64,000 nucleotides of DNA from Thermophilibacter provencensis (GCF_900128445.1 NZ_LT671417.1:1784769-1848768), one strand, 5' to 3'. Counted from the first letter of the stretch, positions 1 to 7,759 are shown. The notes: generated by a model from the letters alone, not told the origin. Translations and numbers: made by a program.

Positions 1-632
1 CAGTTGAGGAAACGCACGGGCGAGTCGGTGAGGTCGAGCTTGCTGAGAGATTCGCACTCCGAGCAGTTAACCTCTACGAGGTTTCGGCAGTTTGTGGCAG
101 ACAGTCTTGTGAGCTCCTTTAGCCCCATCACGTTGCGGCTCTCGATGGAGGCGCCCTTGCAGATGAGCTCCTGAAGCCGCGCGAAGACCCCCACCCCTTC
201 GAGGGATGCGATGGGATACTCGGTGACCTCGATTCGCGTGATCTGGGTCAGCTCCTCCGCGGTGAACCCGAGGGGCGGGACGCGTGGGTCATCTCTGAAC
301 AGCTCCCGGTGCCTGCTTCTGAGGTAGGCACGGAAGTTCGGGTCTGGGAAGTCATCGAACAGGACCTCTTCCCTGCGGCGACGCGAGCTCTCTGTTGTGA
401 TGAGCTTCAACTGGACATATGCCCCCCAAAGTCCGACTATAGCGACGAGCGCCGAGATGGAGTCGAGGCCAAACTGCACCAGAGCCAGCGCTAGGCTCGC
501 GCTCGCTTCCTCCGTTATTCCGAGCGGCCCCGCTATGAATTCTCCCGCTGCCCCCAGCAGGGAGGCAATGATGGTGCTGCGAAACACAACTAGGATGGAG
601 AAGATACAGACGATGAGAATCGAACGAATCAT
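1..632 (-). CDS. Membrane-anchored leucine-rich-repeat protein, 5' part only
   Basis: The gene runs off the left edge; 210 codons are visible from an ATG at 632. The first 90 or so residues contain two hydrophobic segments (about residues 3-30 and 45-75), followed by a basic linker (SSRRRE). From about residue 120 the sequence has repeated Leu/Ile/Cys-spaced motifs such as LKELTRLSATNC and CESLSKLDL, typical of LRR_5/BspA-like leucine-rich repeats. Such repeats usually mediate protein binding; the target here is unknown. It is probably inserted in the membrane with the repeats on one face. The start has only a weak GAGAAG-type upstream signal. Family assignment comes from the repeat pattern alone. 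Confidence 0.6.
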   Translation of the reverse strand, partial: MIRSILIVCIFSILVVFRSTIIASLLGAAGEFIAGPLGITEEASASLALALVQFGLDSISALVAIVGLWGAYVQLKLITTESSRRRREEVLFDDFPDPNFRAYLRSRHRELFRDDPRVPPLGFTAEELTQITRIEVTEYPIASLEGVGVFARLQELICKGASIESRNVMGLKELTRLSATNCRNLVEVNCSECESLSKLDLTDSPVRFLN

Positions 633-789
633 GAATTCGGCCCGATCTTCTCGCGGGTTTTGGGTAACGAAAAAATTGTATATCAACAGTTAACTTGATT
701 CCAGCGTGCAACTGTGCTGGGGGTGTGTATGGGACCTGTAGTGGGGACTCCTCTGGCGTAGAAGCGCTCTCGGATGGGGAAAGAAATAG

Positions 790-1167
790 GTATGTGCGCT
801 GACAAAGGAGCTTAAGCGGCTAGGATATGAGGTCTTCTACGGTGGAGTCGACGTTAAGCACATGAGCGAGCTCGGTAAGGCCACCCGCATTCCTCCCGAG
901 AACTTCGAGGCTCTCAAGCACTCCGAGTACGTGGTCCTTCTATATCCAAAGTTGTTGGCCACGAGCTCTCTCATCGAGATTGGATATGCACTTGCGCTTG
1001 GAAAGGAGATTGTGATCTTTGCAAAGGAGGGTGAGCGGATGCCCTTGGTTCTGTCTGGGCTGAGCGTCCCGCTTCCCAAAGTCAGGAAGTATGTCGTGCC
1101 GAGCATGAAGGAAGCGGCGAAGATGGTGAGGGAGAACGGCTCTTTCGTCTTGGAGGGTGGGGCGTAA
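790..1167 (+). pseudogene. 5'-truncated nucleoside 2-deoxyribosyltransferase-like fragment
   Basis: A continuous reading frame follows a TAG stop at 787-789 and ends at 1167. It encodes LKRLGYEVFYGGVD, then a SEYVVLLYP strand and EIGYALALGKEIVIF. This last block matches the conserved Glu-containing part of nucleoside 2-deoxyribosyltransferase and TIR-like folds. The N-terminal glycine-rich strand expected in the family is missing, and the only in-frame ATG (862) would remove even more, leaving 101 residues. No convincing ribosome binding site precedes any start. I read it as a decayed gene. GC content is lower than in the housekeeping part of the window, which suggests acquired DNA. A short functional derivative cannot be excluded. 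Confidence 0.5.
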
Positions 1168-1253
1168 GACCGAAAAACAAACATATGTTCTAATCCAAAT
1201 GGACAGATGCTGGTAATTGAGATACCATGAGCGTCGAGGAAGGAGGGCCTATT

Positions 1254-1787
1254 ATGTGTAGGGCAATAGATGTCGCATCATATATTTTGAACGAGAGAGG
1301 GCGTCTGAGCGGGTATCAGCTTCAGAAGCTGCTGTATTACTGCCAGGCATGGTGCCTCGTCACGCAGGATAGGCCACTTTTTCCTGAGGTGATTCGCGCC
1401 TGGGAACATGGCCCTGTGGTGTATGAGGTGGCTCGTGCGCATCGTGGCCGCAGGTCCGTCGTTGCGAGAGATATCGAGGGGAACCCGTTGGCCCTTTCGG
1501 CCGAAGACCAGGTGCTGGTTGACGCCGTCTTGGAGTCCTACTCTGTGTTGAGTGGAGACGAACTTGAGGCGCTGTCACACAGCGAGCGCCCGTGGAGGGA
1601 GTCTTATAACGGTCAGACGGGGATTGCCTCCAACGCTATTCCCAACGAGCTCATCAAGTCGTACTACTCTGATTTGATGTGCGGCGATAGCCATACCGCG
1701 GAGAGCCATCATGTTCCGAGGTTTCCCGTCTCTCCCAAGATTGTGGTGAGCGACGATGACTTTAGCTGGCTCGAGTCCATCCTCTGA
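1254..1787 (+). CDS. Panacea-domain (DUF4065, SocA/GepA-like) protein
   Basis: The 177-residue product begins MCRAIDVASYIL. The pattern ASYIL, LQKLLYYCQAW, W-E-HGPVV, then E-L-LSH-E-PW is the signature of the Panacea domain (DUF4065), found in phage proteins and in antitoxins such as SocA. Start chosen at 1254 because AGGAGG at 1241-1246 lies seven bases upstream; an ATG at 1227 would put the ribosome binding site inside the gene. A GNAT gene follows 10 bases after the stop, the layout of a toxin-antitoxin pair. A chaperone-like or neutralising role for the neighbour is inferred from the family, not shown here. Codon usage and GC are lower than in the core region. Confidence 0.85.
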   Translation: MCRAIDVASYILNERGRLSGYQLQKLLYYCQAWCLVTQDRPLFPEVIRAWEHGPVVYEVARAHRGRRSVVARDIEGNPLALSAEDQVLVDAVLESYSVLSGDELEALSHSERPWRESYNGQTGIASNAIPNELIKSYYSDLMCGDSHTAESHHVPRFPVSPKIVVSDDDFSWLESIL

Positions 1788-1797
1788 GGGCGATTTG

Positions 1798-2339
1798 GTG
1801 AGCTGGCCATGGGACAAGATAGTCGCCGTTGAGCAAATTGAAGAGACGCTCGTCTCTGGTTTTTCGTGTGGCGACGAAGCGATGGACGATTGGTTTCTGA
1901 ACAAGGCTCTGAACTGGTGCTACCTTGGTTTCTGTCAGGTGCATGTGGCAGTCGACGAGAGCGGGGTGGTGGGATTCTTCTCGTTATCACCGACTCAGAT
2001 TGAGCCTGCGTCCCTATCAAGGAAGATGCGCGACGGCAAGGCGCGTATGGGACATCCGGGCCTTCTTCTCGCCGAATTGCCGTGCGAGGGGATCTTCAGA
2101 GGTCCAGTCGGCGCGTCGGCTCCATTCTTCTTGAACACGCCATCTATAAAGCCCATGAGGTGTCCAAGGTAATTGGCGGTCGGCTCATCATCCTGGACGC
2201 AAAGACTGACGAATTGTGCGAATGGTACCGGAAGATGGGATTTAGGTCCCTGAACGACAATGCCAGAAGGATGGTGCTTCCCATGAAGGATGCCGCCCTG
2301 CTGGTGCGTAGTCTGGGCGAGGGGCACTTTAGGTTTTAG
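1798..2339 (+). pseudogene. GNAT acetyltransferase (toxin-like), frameshifted
   Basis: The first frame (GTG at 1798, TGAGGG ribosome binding site just upstream) encodes a typical GNAT N-terminus: FSCGDEAMDDWF, HVAVDESGVVGFFSLSP and LLLAELPCEGIFRG. After about 2115 the homology continues one frame over with VGSILLEHAIYKAHEV, the acetyl-CoA-binding helix region, and WYRKMGFRSL, ending at 2339. The join falls in the middle of the Q/RxxGxG/A loop, so the unshifted product would lack the cofactor site. The combined length of about 180 residues fits GNAT toxins of the TacT/AtaT kind. Its position right after a Panacea gene supports an inactivated toxin-antitoxin pair. A sequencing error is the alternative explanation for the frameshift. 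Confidence 0.75.
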
Positions 2340-2833
2340 GGTTACGGGCATCGGCATCACTTGAATATGAGGTTGCTGACCAGGCGCTTCTTGTGTTCTT
2401 CGGATTATCGTGCGAACCGCCTCCGTTCTTCTCACCCAGCTTCAGTAGGGCGTGCTGCTCCGGTGGGCTTTGCGCTTCGGGGACGGCAGATGCCTGTAGA
2501 CTGGTCGAGTTTTTGCCGGGAATCGGCAAGCGATGGGGCCGGTATCATACGGCTGCCATCTGCTGCCTCATTTTGTGGCCCTGGCCGTGGGCGTCTTTTG
2601 CTCGTGACGGCTCGCGCATGTTTGGGGCGGGCGTAAACTTCTCTAGCAAGGCGCAGACCATCGACGAGTGGATTATCCAAGGGCATGACCTGTCCAGCGA
2701 CGAAGCAATTCAACGCGTGGTCGCGTTCGCAGAGATGGGCGGGCTTGGCCTGATTGTGGACACGCCTTGGAGTCCGATTATGCGGAAGCCGATTGGACGG
2801 CTCGACGCTTGACGGTATGGAGATCGGTGGCTC
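2340..2833 (+). other. Gene-poor stretch with one doubtful small frame
   Basis: No recognisable gene. One frame, 2618-2812, encodes 64 residues with protein-like composition (segment TIDEWIIQGHDL, then AIQRVVAFAEMG) but without a ribosome binding site or a family I recognise. It could be the tail of a decayed gene. Upstream of it the frame is low-complexity and unconvincing. The whole stretch is best read as degraded accessory DNA between the broken GNAT gene and the VanZ-like gene. Confidence 0.4.
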
Positions 2834-3394
2834 ATGCGAAAGGTATTCAGGTATTTGTTCGGTTCTTCTCGCCTCAGGCGGATTGCGTGGGTTCTCTGTC
2901 TGCTCGGGGCCGTTGGCGCTTTCGTTATTACGTTTGTGCTGACGGAGCAGGCGCCGCAGGAGACGACGGCGCTCTCACAGTCCGTCGAGCGAATAGTGAC
3001 GTCTGGCGCGGCCGGTACGGCCGCGGGTGGCGTCGCAGTTACGGCCGGGGGAGGCAACGTTATAGCGGCACTTCTCTCTGTGGCTAACGTGCGGCGCTGG
3101 GCGCATGTACCCGAGTTCTTCGTGCAGGGCATCTTCTTGTTTGGGGCTGCGGCGCTCTGGCCGCAGGCGCGGGGTCGGGCGTCGGGCCTGCGGGTGCGCC
3201 TGGGGATGGCGCTTCTCGCGTGCGTGGCGTGCTCACTCTTTGACCAGGTGCATAAGGCGTTTGTCCCGGGCCGGGAGTTTGATGCGCGTGACCTGATCTT
3301 CGATGCGATGGGGTATGCGCTTGCTCTACTGGTTGTCGTTGCGGTGGCGGGTGTCCGGCGGCTGTGTCGCCGGCGCGCAGGCGGCGGCGAATAA
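2834..3394 (+). CDS. VanZ-like family membrane protein
   Basis: A 186-residue protein with a basic N-terminus, a membrane helix at about residues 17-37, a glycine/alanine-rich stretch, and further helices at about 95-112, 125-140 and 155-175. The motif FVPGREFDARDLIFDAMGY matches the conserved VanZ-family signature (an F-D-x-x-D-x-x-x-D-x-x-G pattern between helices). VanZ of enterococci gives low-level teicoplanin resistance, but most homologues have no known role. It is flanked by broken genes and seems to be an isolated survivor. One copy of the GGCGAGAAGRAC repeat motif (reverse orientation) lies at its 5' end, 2862-2873. Confidence 0.7.
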   Translation: MRKVFRYLFGSSRLRRIAWVLCLLGAVGAFVITFVLTEQAPQETTALSQSVERIVTSGAAGTAAGGVAVTAGGGNVIAALLSVANVRRWAHVPEFFVQGIFLFGAAALWPQARGRASGLRVRLGMALLACVACSLFDQVHKAFVPGREFDARDLIFDAMGYALALLVVVAVAGVRRLCRRRAGGGE

Positions 3395-3403
3395 CGCGTA
3401 CTC

Positions 3404-4130
3404 GTGCATGCTCTTTATGTTAAAGGCGGCGTGTGGCGCGCCCCGGGGGTGCGGACCATCGATCGCTCCGGCGAGAGACGTCTTCCCGTGGGCGATGACG
3501 GCTTTGCGCGCGGCCAGTCCCGGTCCGTACTCGTCGACAAGACCATGCTGATTGCGGACGTTATCGACGGTGGTGCCACGTGCACGCTGCTCTGCCGCCC
3601 GCGCCGGTTTGGGAAGACGCTCAACATGACCATGCTGAAGTCCTTCTTCGAGATTCCGACTGGCCGCTTTTCCGGCGAGGCAATGATGGGGGGTCTTTCA
3701 GGGTGGAGATATGGGATACGGACGAGGGTGGGTACCGCGCTTATCAGGGGTGCGTTTCCGGTTGTGTGCTTTAGTCTCAACACGGTGAAGCGATCCAGCC
3801 GGAGAGAGTCCTACGGCGTAATGGCGCACACTAGTTGAGATGGGGTACGCACGGCAGAAGGCCCGCCGTCCTTCTCATTGACGATATCTGGGGGCGGAGG
3901 CCCTTCTCGATAAGATGGGGGAGTGGTGTGACGGGCATCGGTTTGGCGGGTTGAGCGTCTTCAACCCCTGGAGCGTCGTCAACTACCTTGCGTCCGGGCA
4001 GGCCGGGGGTGTACCGGGTCAACACCGCCTCGAACGACGTGGCTGGGGATGCCGCGCGCTCTGCGGACGAGGACACGCTCGAGCAGCTCCACACGCTCCT
4101 TGGGACCGGTGGCCACATTGTGTCAGCTCG
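3404..4130 (+). pseudogene. AAA-ATPase-like/DUF1703 protein, decayed
   Basis: Fragments of one family appear in order but in different frames. RRLPVGDDGFARG and VLVDKTMLIADV with CRPRRFGKTLN (the Walker A region) occur at about 3470-3640; a PAVLLIDD block near 3865; WCDGHRFGGLSVFNPWSVVNYL at about 3920-3990; and NTASNDVA with DEDTLEQLHTLL at about 4020-4105. Intact AAA-ATPase-like/DUF1703 proteins are about 500-580 residues and end in a PD-(D/E)XK nuclease-like domain, which is absent. At least two frameshifts and a large internal deletion are needed. These genes are common as multicopy accessory elements in gut bacteria. Confidence 0.75.
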
Positions 4131-4209
4131 TGCGCTTTTACACGCGTTCTATTCGCGCTCTTTGTTTGGGTTTCCGGCGTCGGCGACTCAGCTGCGCTCC
4201 AGCGCAGGC

Positions 4210-4446
4210 CTAGATTGCCACGCAGTTTTCGTAGAGCTCCTCGGGGGCGATGTCCAGCCCGCACGGCCACATCACGGTGAACCCATCGGACCTGGCGGCT
4301 CGGAACTCGGTGGGGTCGGAGGGCTTCTTGAAGATGCTGTCTCCGATGATTTTGGACATGTCATAGGTACCGCGGCGGCCGTCGTCAAACTCAAGATAGA
4401 GCGTTGTGTCATCTACCGCCCATGCCTTGCTGACGTTGTATTTCAT
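4210..4446 (-). CDS. DUF2442 domain protein
   Basis: A 78-residue protein starting at the ATG at 4446, with an AGGGGA ribosome binding site seven bases upstream. The body YLEFDDGRRGTYDMS followed by VMWPCGLDIAPEELYENC is the DUF2442 pattern (beta strands, then W-p-x-G-x-D-I-x-P-E-x-L). DUF2442 genes commonly sit directly after DUF4160 genes and the pair has been suspected to be a toxin-antitoxin module. Here the upstream DUF4160 gene ends at 4457, ten bases before this start. The function is not established. Confidence 0.8.
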   Translation of the reverse strand: MKYNVSKAWAVDDTTLYLEFDDGRRGTYDMSKIIGDSIFKKPSDPTEFRAARSDGFTVMWPCGLDIAPEELYENCVAI

Positions 4447-4456
4447 GGATGATCCC

Positions 4457-4711
4457 CTAGAGCGGTCTGATGCGGAAGAGCTCCTGCTTGTTGCGGGCGA
4501 GCTCCCAGTCTGCCTCAAGCTCGTCTGCGCTGAGGACTGACCATGCCGCGACGAGCTTGCGCTGCTTCGCCGGGAAGTCTCCGTCCATGAGCTCGCCGTC
4601 AAAGGTGGAGCACGCCTCTGTGCCCTGGTGCCTTGAGTGAAAGTGTGGCGGCATGTGATCTTGATATTACATGCAAATAACTATCCCCTAGAACATGCTG
4701 ATTTCCAGCAT
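4457..4711 (-). pseudogene. DUF4160 gene with two in-frame stop codons
   Basis: Read from ATG 4711 the frame gives MLEISMF-stop-GIVICM-stop-YQDHMPPHFHS and continues to FRIRPL. The family consensus starts M-P-x-I-S-x-F-[FY]-G-I-x-I-x-M-Y-[FY]-x-D-H-x-P-P-H-F-H. The two stops, TAG at 4690-4688 and TAA at 4669-4667, therefore stand exactly where aromatic residues are conserved, and both are one base from a Tyr codon. A shortened protein could restart at ATG 4654 (MPPHFH, 65 residues), but it would lack the first strand. The first codons also form a small inverted repeat (GCATGCTG / CAGCATG). Most likely a pseudogene, although its partner DUF2442 is intact. Confidence 0.75.
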
Positions 4712-4823
4712 GCTCCCCGGTCTCTCTGATTAGGCTCACTATACCCATCGCAATGCTCGTTCTTGCGTGGGCCTATTCAATGCTCTCCCTCCCAACGCCA
4801 TCAGCGGCTGGGTCGTTTGCGAG

Positions 4824-4851
4824 GGGCGCCCCGCCAGCTGACGGGGCGCCC
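4824..4851 (-). terminator. Hairpin after the flavin reductase gene
   Basis: GGGCGCCCCG (4824-4833) pairs perfectly with CGGGGCGCCC (4842-4851) around an eight-base loop, about 40 bases downstream of the minus-strand stop at 4894. There is no clear T tract, so its efficiency as an intrinsic terminator is uncertain. Confidence 0.45.
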
Positions 4852-4893
4852 ATGTGCCGCCTACGCGTGCCGCCCGCGCGTTCTTCTCGCCAG

Positions 4894-5442
4894 CTACCGC
4901 ACGAACCCCAGGAATGCCTCGGCCTGCCTCCTGAGGTAGGGGAGCGAGTCGCCGAGCTCAAGTCTTCCGTCCACGACCTTGTCAAAGCCGTGGGGGATGG
5001 TGAGGCGCGGCTTGTTCATCACGCGCATGTTGAGGAACGAGACGAGCGTCACCAGGTGGTCCTGCGCGCACGCGGTGCCGGAGCCTCCCGCGGAGACGCC
5101 GCTCACGGCGAGAGGCTTGCCGTCGAGGACCTGCCCCTGCCCCGCCCCGACCGGGCGGGAGAGCCAGTCGAGCAGGTTCTTGAGGGTGCCGGGGAAGAAG
5201 TGGTTGTACTCGGGCGTGAAGACCCAGATGCCGTCCGCGTCGAGCACCTCCCGGCGCACGCGCGACACGGGCTCCGGGGCCGGGACCTCGATGTCCTGGT
5301 TGAAGAGCGGGACGTCCGCCCAGTCGAGGATGGCGAACTCTACCTGCGGGTCGACCGTGGACAGCTCTTTGCCGGCGGCCTCGGCGAGCTGGCGGTTGAG
5401 GCTTCCCTCGCGCAGGGACCCGACGATGGCTAGGATGCGCAC
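4894..5442 (-). CDS. NADPH-dependent FMN reductase family protein
   Basis: A 182-residue flavodoxin-fold oxidoreductase. The N-terminal GSLREGSLNRQLA loop binds the FMN phosphate, and TPEYNHFFPGTLKN is the family signature around the isoalloxazine ring; a glycine-rich SAGGSGTA segment follows. Such enzymes reduce FMN, quinones or azo dyes with NADPH; the substrate here cannot be told. The start is GTG at 5442 with GGAAGGA seven bases upstream. It is a single-gene unit, followed by a hairpin and by one copy of the GGCGAGAAGRAC-type motif at 4880-4891. Confidence 0.88.
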   Translation of the reverse strand: MRILAIVGSLREGSLNRQLAEAAGKELSTVDPQVEFAILDWADVPLFNQDIEVPAPEPVSRVRREVLDADGIWVFTPEYNHFFPGTLKNLLDWLSRPVGAGQGQVLDGKPLAVSGVSAGGSGTACAQDHLVTLVSFLNMRVMNKPRLTIPHGFDKVVDGRLELGDSLPYLRRQAEAFLGFVR

Positions 5443-5876
5443 GGCTGTTCCTTCCGTAGGTTAATCTTGAGTCTTCCCAAAACACCCCCCACGCTAGCCA
5501 GGGCGGCGGCGCGCTCGTGTTCAGGGGGACTGCGCCATTTGTTTGGCTCCCCGAGCGCCTCTTTGCGGCGTTGCTTGAGTTTGTAGTGTAGTTCACGGAC
5601 ACCCCCTCAAGTAGCTCCTCACCTCTGTGACGACAAAGCCGCTGGTACACGAATTGCTACCAGTCGGGCAGTACTTCGAGAGGCGGCCGTAAACCACACT
5701 ACAAACGAGCGGGTCGGCCAGATTTCCGGGAAATGGCGCGCTACGGGGGCGATCCGCCTGCGCCGACGACCGTTTCGGCCCTAGCTCGCCCACGGCCCGC
5801 CCGTTCTTCCAGCCCCTTGCGCCGGGGCGCGGGATGCGGCATGCTAGCAGCGATAACGCAACGAGAGGGGAGTGCC
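5443..5876. other. Intergenic region with a 128-bp inverted-repeat element
   Basis: No gene is seen. Between two divergent genes lies an element bounded by near-identical inverted ends (see the repeat entry). Both flanking genes must draw their promoters from this region; no strong -35/-10 pair is evident. The last 20 bases hold GAGAGGGG, the ribosome binding site of the dCMP deaminase gene. Confidence 0.6.
5579..5706. repeat. Inverted-repeat element, MITE-like
   Basis: GTTTGTAGTGTAGTTCACGG (5579-5598) and the complement of 5687-5706 agree at 18 of 20 bases. The 88 bases between them hold a smaller dyad, CTGGTA (5642-5647) against TACCAG (5658-5663). There is no coding capacity. The outline resembles a miniature inverted-repeat element, but no target-site duplication is obvious and only one copy lies in the window. 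Confidence 0.5.
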
Positions 5877-6347
5877 ATGCCGGGCAAGCGCACTGACGTC
5901 ATCAGCTGGGACGAGTTCTTCATGAAGGCCGCCGTCGCCGCGAGCCTGCGCAGCAAGGACCCCAATACGCAGGTGGGCGCCTGCATCGCGGACACCAACC
6001 ACCGCATACTCTCCGTCGGCTACAACGGCACGCCCTCGGGTCTGAACGACGACGAGTTTCCCTGGGGCACCAACGACGACCCTCTCTACGACAAGCACAA
6101 CTACGTCATCCACGCCGAGGCGAACGCCATCCTCAACTACCGCGGCTCGCTCAAGGACATGGCGGGGGCCACGGTCTACGTGACGCTCTTCCCGTGCCAC
6201 GAGTGCGCCAAGACGCTCGTCCAGGCGGGGATCGGCGAGGTCGTGTACCTGGACGACAAGTACTGCGGCACGCAGGACAACCTCATCTCCAAGAACATCC
6301 TCGACCGCTGCGGCGTCTCCTACCGGCAGATCTCTCTCTCCGAGTAG
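5877..6347 (+). CDS. comEB: Deoxycytidylate (dCMP) deaminase
   Basis: A 156-residue zinc deaminase. YVIHAEANAIL (about residue 77 onward) supplies the zinc-binding His and catalytic Glu, and PCHECAK (about 107) supplies the two Cys ligands. SKDPNTQVGACI is the characteristic N-terminal motif of ComE operon protein 2/dCMP deaminases. The enzyme makes dUMP for thymidylate synthesis, and a dut gene lies elsewhere in this window. The ATG at 5877 has GAGAGGGG six bases upstream; longer upstream extensions lack family similarity. A perfect 12-bp hairpin follows the stop codon. Confidence 0.92.
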   Translation: MPGKRTDVISWDEFFMKAAVAASLRSKDPNTQVGACIADTNHRILSVGYNGTPSGLNDDEFPWGTNDDPLYDKHNYVIHAEANAILNYRGSLKDMAGATVYVTLFPCHECAKTLVQAGIGEVVYLDDKYCGTQDNLISKNILDRCGVSYRQISLSE

Positions 6348-6388
6348 CCCCTCTGCGGGCGGAGCGTCGCGTGGCCCCCGCAGAGGGG
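6348..6388 (+). terminator. Terminator after comEB
   Basis: CCCCTCTGCGGG (6348-6359) pairs perfectly with CCCGCAGAGGGG (6377-6388), starting immediately after the comEB stop. The 3' arm overlaps a second possible stem (GGCCCCCGC with GCGGGGGCC). No T run follows, but position and stability fit transcription termination. Confidence 0.6.
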
Positions 6389-6508
6389 CCGTGCGGGGGC
6401 CCGGCGACGGAGGCGCCCGCCGCCCCCGCCCGGGCTTGGGCCTCCCCGAGGTTTGTGCGGGGTTGCTGCCGACGCGGCGCCGTCGGAATAGCGCGCGCGG
6501 CGCGCGGA

Positions 6509-6514
6509 TATAAT
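6509..6514 (+). promoter_or_regulatory. Candidate -10 box of the J-domain gene
   Basis: A perfect TATAAT lies 40 bases before the ATG at 6554, inside very GC-rich DNA where such a hexamer is rare. No good -35 hexamer is visible at the usual distance. Confidence 0.45.
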
Positions 6515-6553
6515 GTCTCAGTGCATGCCGCCACCAGCAGGGAGACCCGCCCC

Positions 6554-7657
6554 ATGGCTTCGATGAACGACAAGGACTACTACGCCATCCTCGGCGTCGA
6601 GAAGGACGCCTCCACGGAGGAGATCCGAAAGGCGTTCCAGACCAAGGCCCGCAAGCTCCACCCCGACGTCAACAAGGCGCCGGACGCGGAGGAGCGCTTC
6701 AAGGAGGTCTCCGAGGCGTACGCCGTCCTCTCCGACCCCGACAAGCGCAAGCGCTATGACGCAATGCGCTCCGGCAACCCCTTCGCGGCGGCCGGCGGCT
6801 CCGCGCCCCAGGGCGGCGGCTACGGGTACGATCCCTTCGGCGGGAGCCCCTTCGGCTGGGGGCCCTTCGGCTCCGGGTTCGGCGGGGCGGCCTCGCGCAG
6901 GCGCTCGCGCGCCTACAACCCCAAGGCCGGCGCCGACGTCGTCTACGAGCTCACGGTGGACGCCAAGACGGCCGCCGAGGGCACGCGCCGCGGCGTCACC
7001 TACCAGCGCTACGCTTCCTGCGGCGTCTGTCACGGGTCGGGCTCCGTCGAGGCAGACCACCCCGAGACCTGCCCGACCTGCGGCGGCTCGGGCCACATCA
7101 CCGTAGACACGGGGCTCTTCGGCGTCATGATGATGACCTGCCCGGAGTGCGAGGGCACGGGCAAGGTCGTGGCCGACCCCTGCCACGCCTGCGGCGGCAC
7201 CGGCCGCACGCTCTCGGCGAGCGAGGTCGTGATCGACGTCCCCGCTGGGAGCCACGACGGCGACGAGGTCCGCAAGCCCGGCATGGGCAACGCCGGCACC
7301 AACGGCTCCTCGGCGGGCGACTTCGTCTGCCGCGTCTGCGTGCCCGAGGAGCGGCTCACGCGCCGCCAGGCGGGCGGCTTCAACCTCGTGGGCTTCGCCG
7401 TGCCGTTCGCGGTGCTCGGCGCGCTCACCAGCACGCTCGCCTCGATGTCCCTCATCATCGTCATACCGCTCGTCGTGGGGATCTACATGGTCGTCCGCGA
7501 CGGCGTGCGCGCGAGCAGCCGCTGGTGGAGAAACGCCGGTGTGGCCGTCGCCAACGGCGCGTCCAACGGCCTCATGCTCGCGCTCTTCATGGTGATGATG
7601 TTCTCGTGCACCTCGGGCCTCGGCCGCGCGGGCTACATGGGGTACCGCTACTGGTAG
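6554..7657 (+). CDS. DnaJ-like protein with zinc finger and C-terminal membrane helices
   Basis: The 367-residue protein starts with a J domain (DYYAILGV, HPDV, YDAM; residues 8-72), then a Gly/Phe-rich linker. Next come four CxxCxGxG-type zinc motifs (CGVCHGSG, CPTCGGSG, CPECEGTG, CHACGGTG, about residues 155-220) and only one short substrate-binding segment (DVPAGSHDGDEV). Instead of the second beta domain and dimerisation region it ends with about 90 hydrophobic residues forming two or three helices (FNLVGFAVPFAVLGAL; LIIVIPLVVGIYMVV; LMLALFMVMMF). This implies a membrane-bound Hsp40 that recruits DnaK to the membrane. The canonical dnaJ follows directly. ATG 6554 has GGAGAC upstream. The HPD motif is intact. 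Confidence 0.85.
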   Translation: MASMNDKDYYAILGVEKDASTEEIRKAFQTKARKLHPDVNKAPDAEERFKEVSEAYAVLSDPDKRKRYDAMRSGNPFAAAGGSAPQGGGYGYDPFGGSPFGWGPFGSGFGGAASRRRSRAYNPKAGADVVYELTVDAKTAAEGTRRGVTYQRYASCGVCHGSGSVEADHPETCPTCGGSGHITVDTGLFGVMMMTCPECEGTGKVVADPCHACGGTGRTLSASEVVIDVPAGSHDGDEVRKPGMGNAGTNGSSAGDFVCRVCVPEERLTRRQAGGFNLVGFAVPFAVLGALTSTLASMSLIIVIPLVVGIYMVVRDGVRASSRWWRNAGVAVANGASNGLMLALFMVMMFSCTSGLGRAGYMGYRYW

Positions 7658-7682
7658 TTTCAGAAAAGTGATAGCGTTGTGG

Positions 7683-7707
7683 GAGGCGGGGGCTCGCACC
7701 CCGCCTC
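7683..7707 (+). terminator. Intrinsic terminator between the two J-domain genes
   Basis: GAGGCGGGG (7683-7691) pairs perfectly with CCCCGCCTC (7699-7707) around a seven-base loop and is followed by TTTC. It separates transcription of the membrane J-protein from dnaJ, whose own promoter must lie in the next 50 bases. Confidence 0.75.
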
Positions 7708-7759
7708 TTTCAGGGTATAAGTACCTGCGGACAAGAACCGACCAGCTCTGGAGATGCAC

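Noticed and set aside
2393-2812. A 139-codon gene before vanZ
   Set aside because: The first half is low-complexity and unlike a protein, and no ribosome binding site is present. Only the last 64 codons look protein-like, so it is mentioned as a doubtful fragment.
5877-6347. Competence gene evidence from the comEB name
   Set aside because: The product is a dCMP deaminase. Despite its name it does not support natural transformation, so it is not used to back the uptake-sequence idea.
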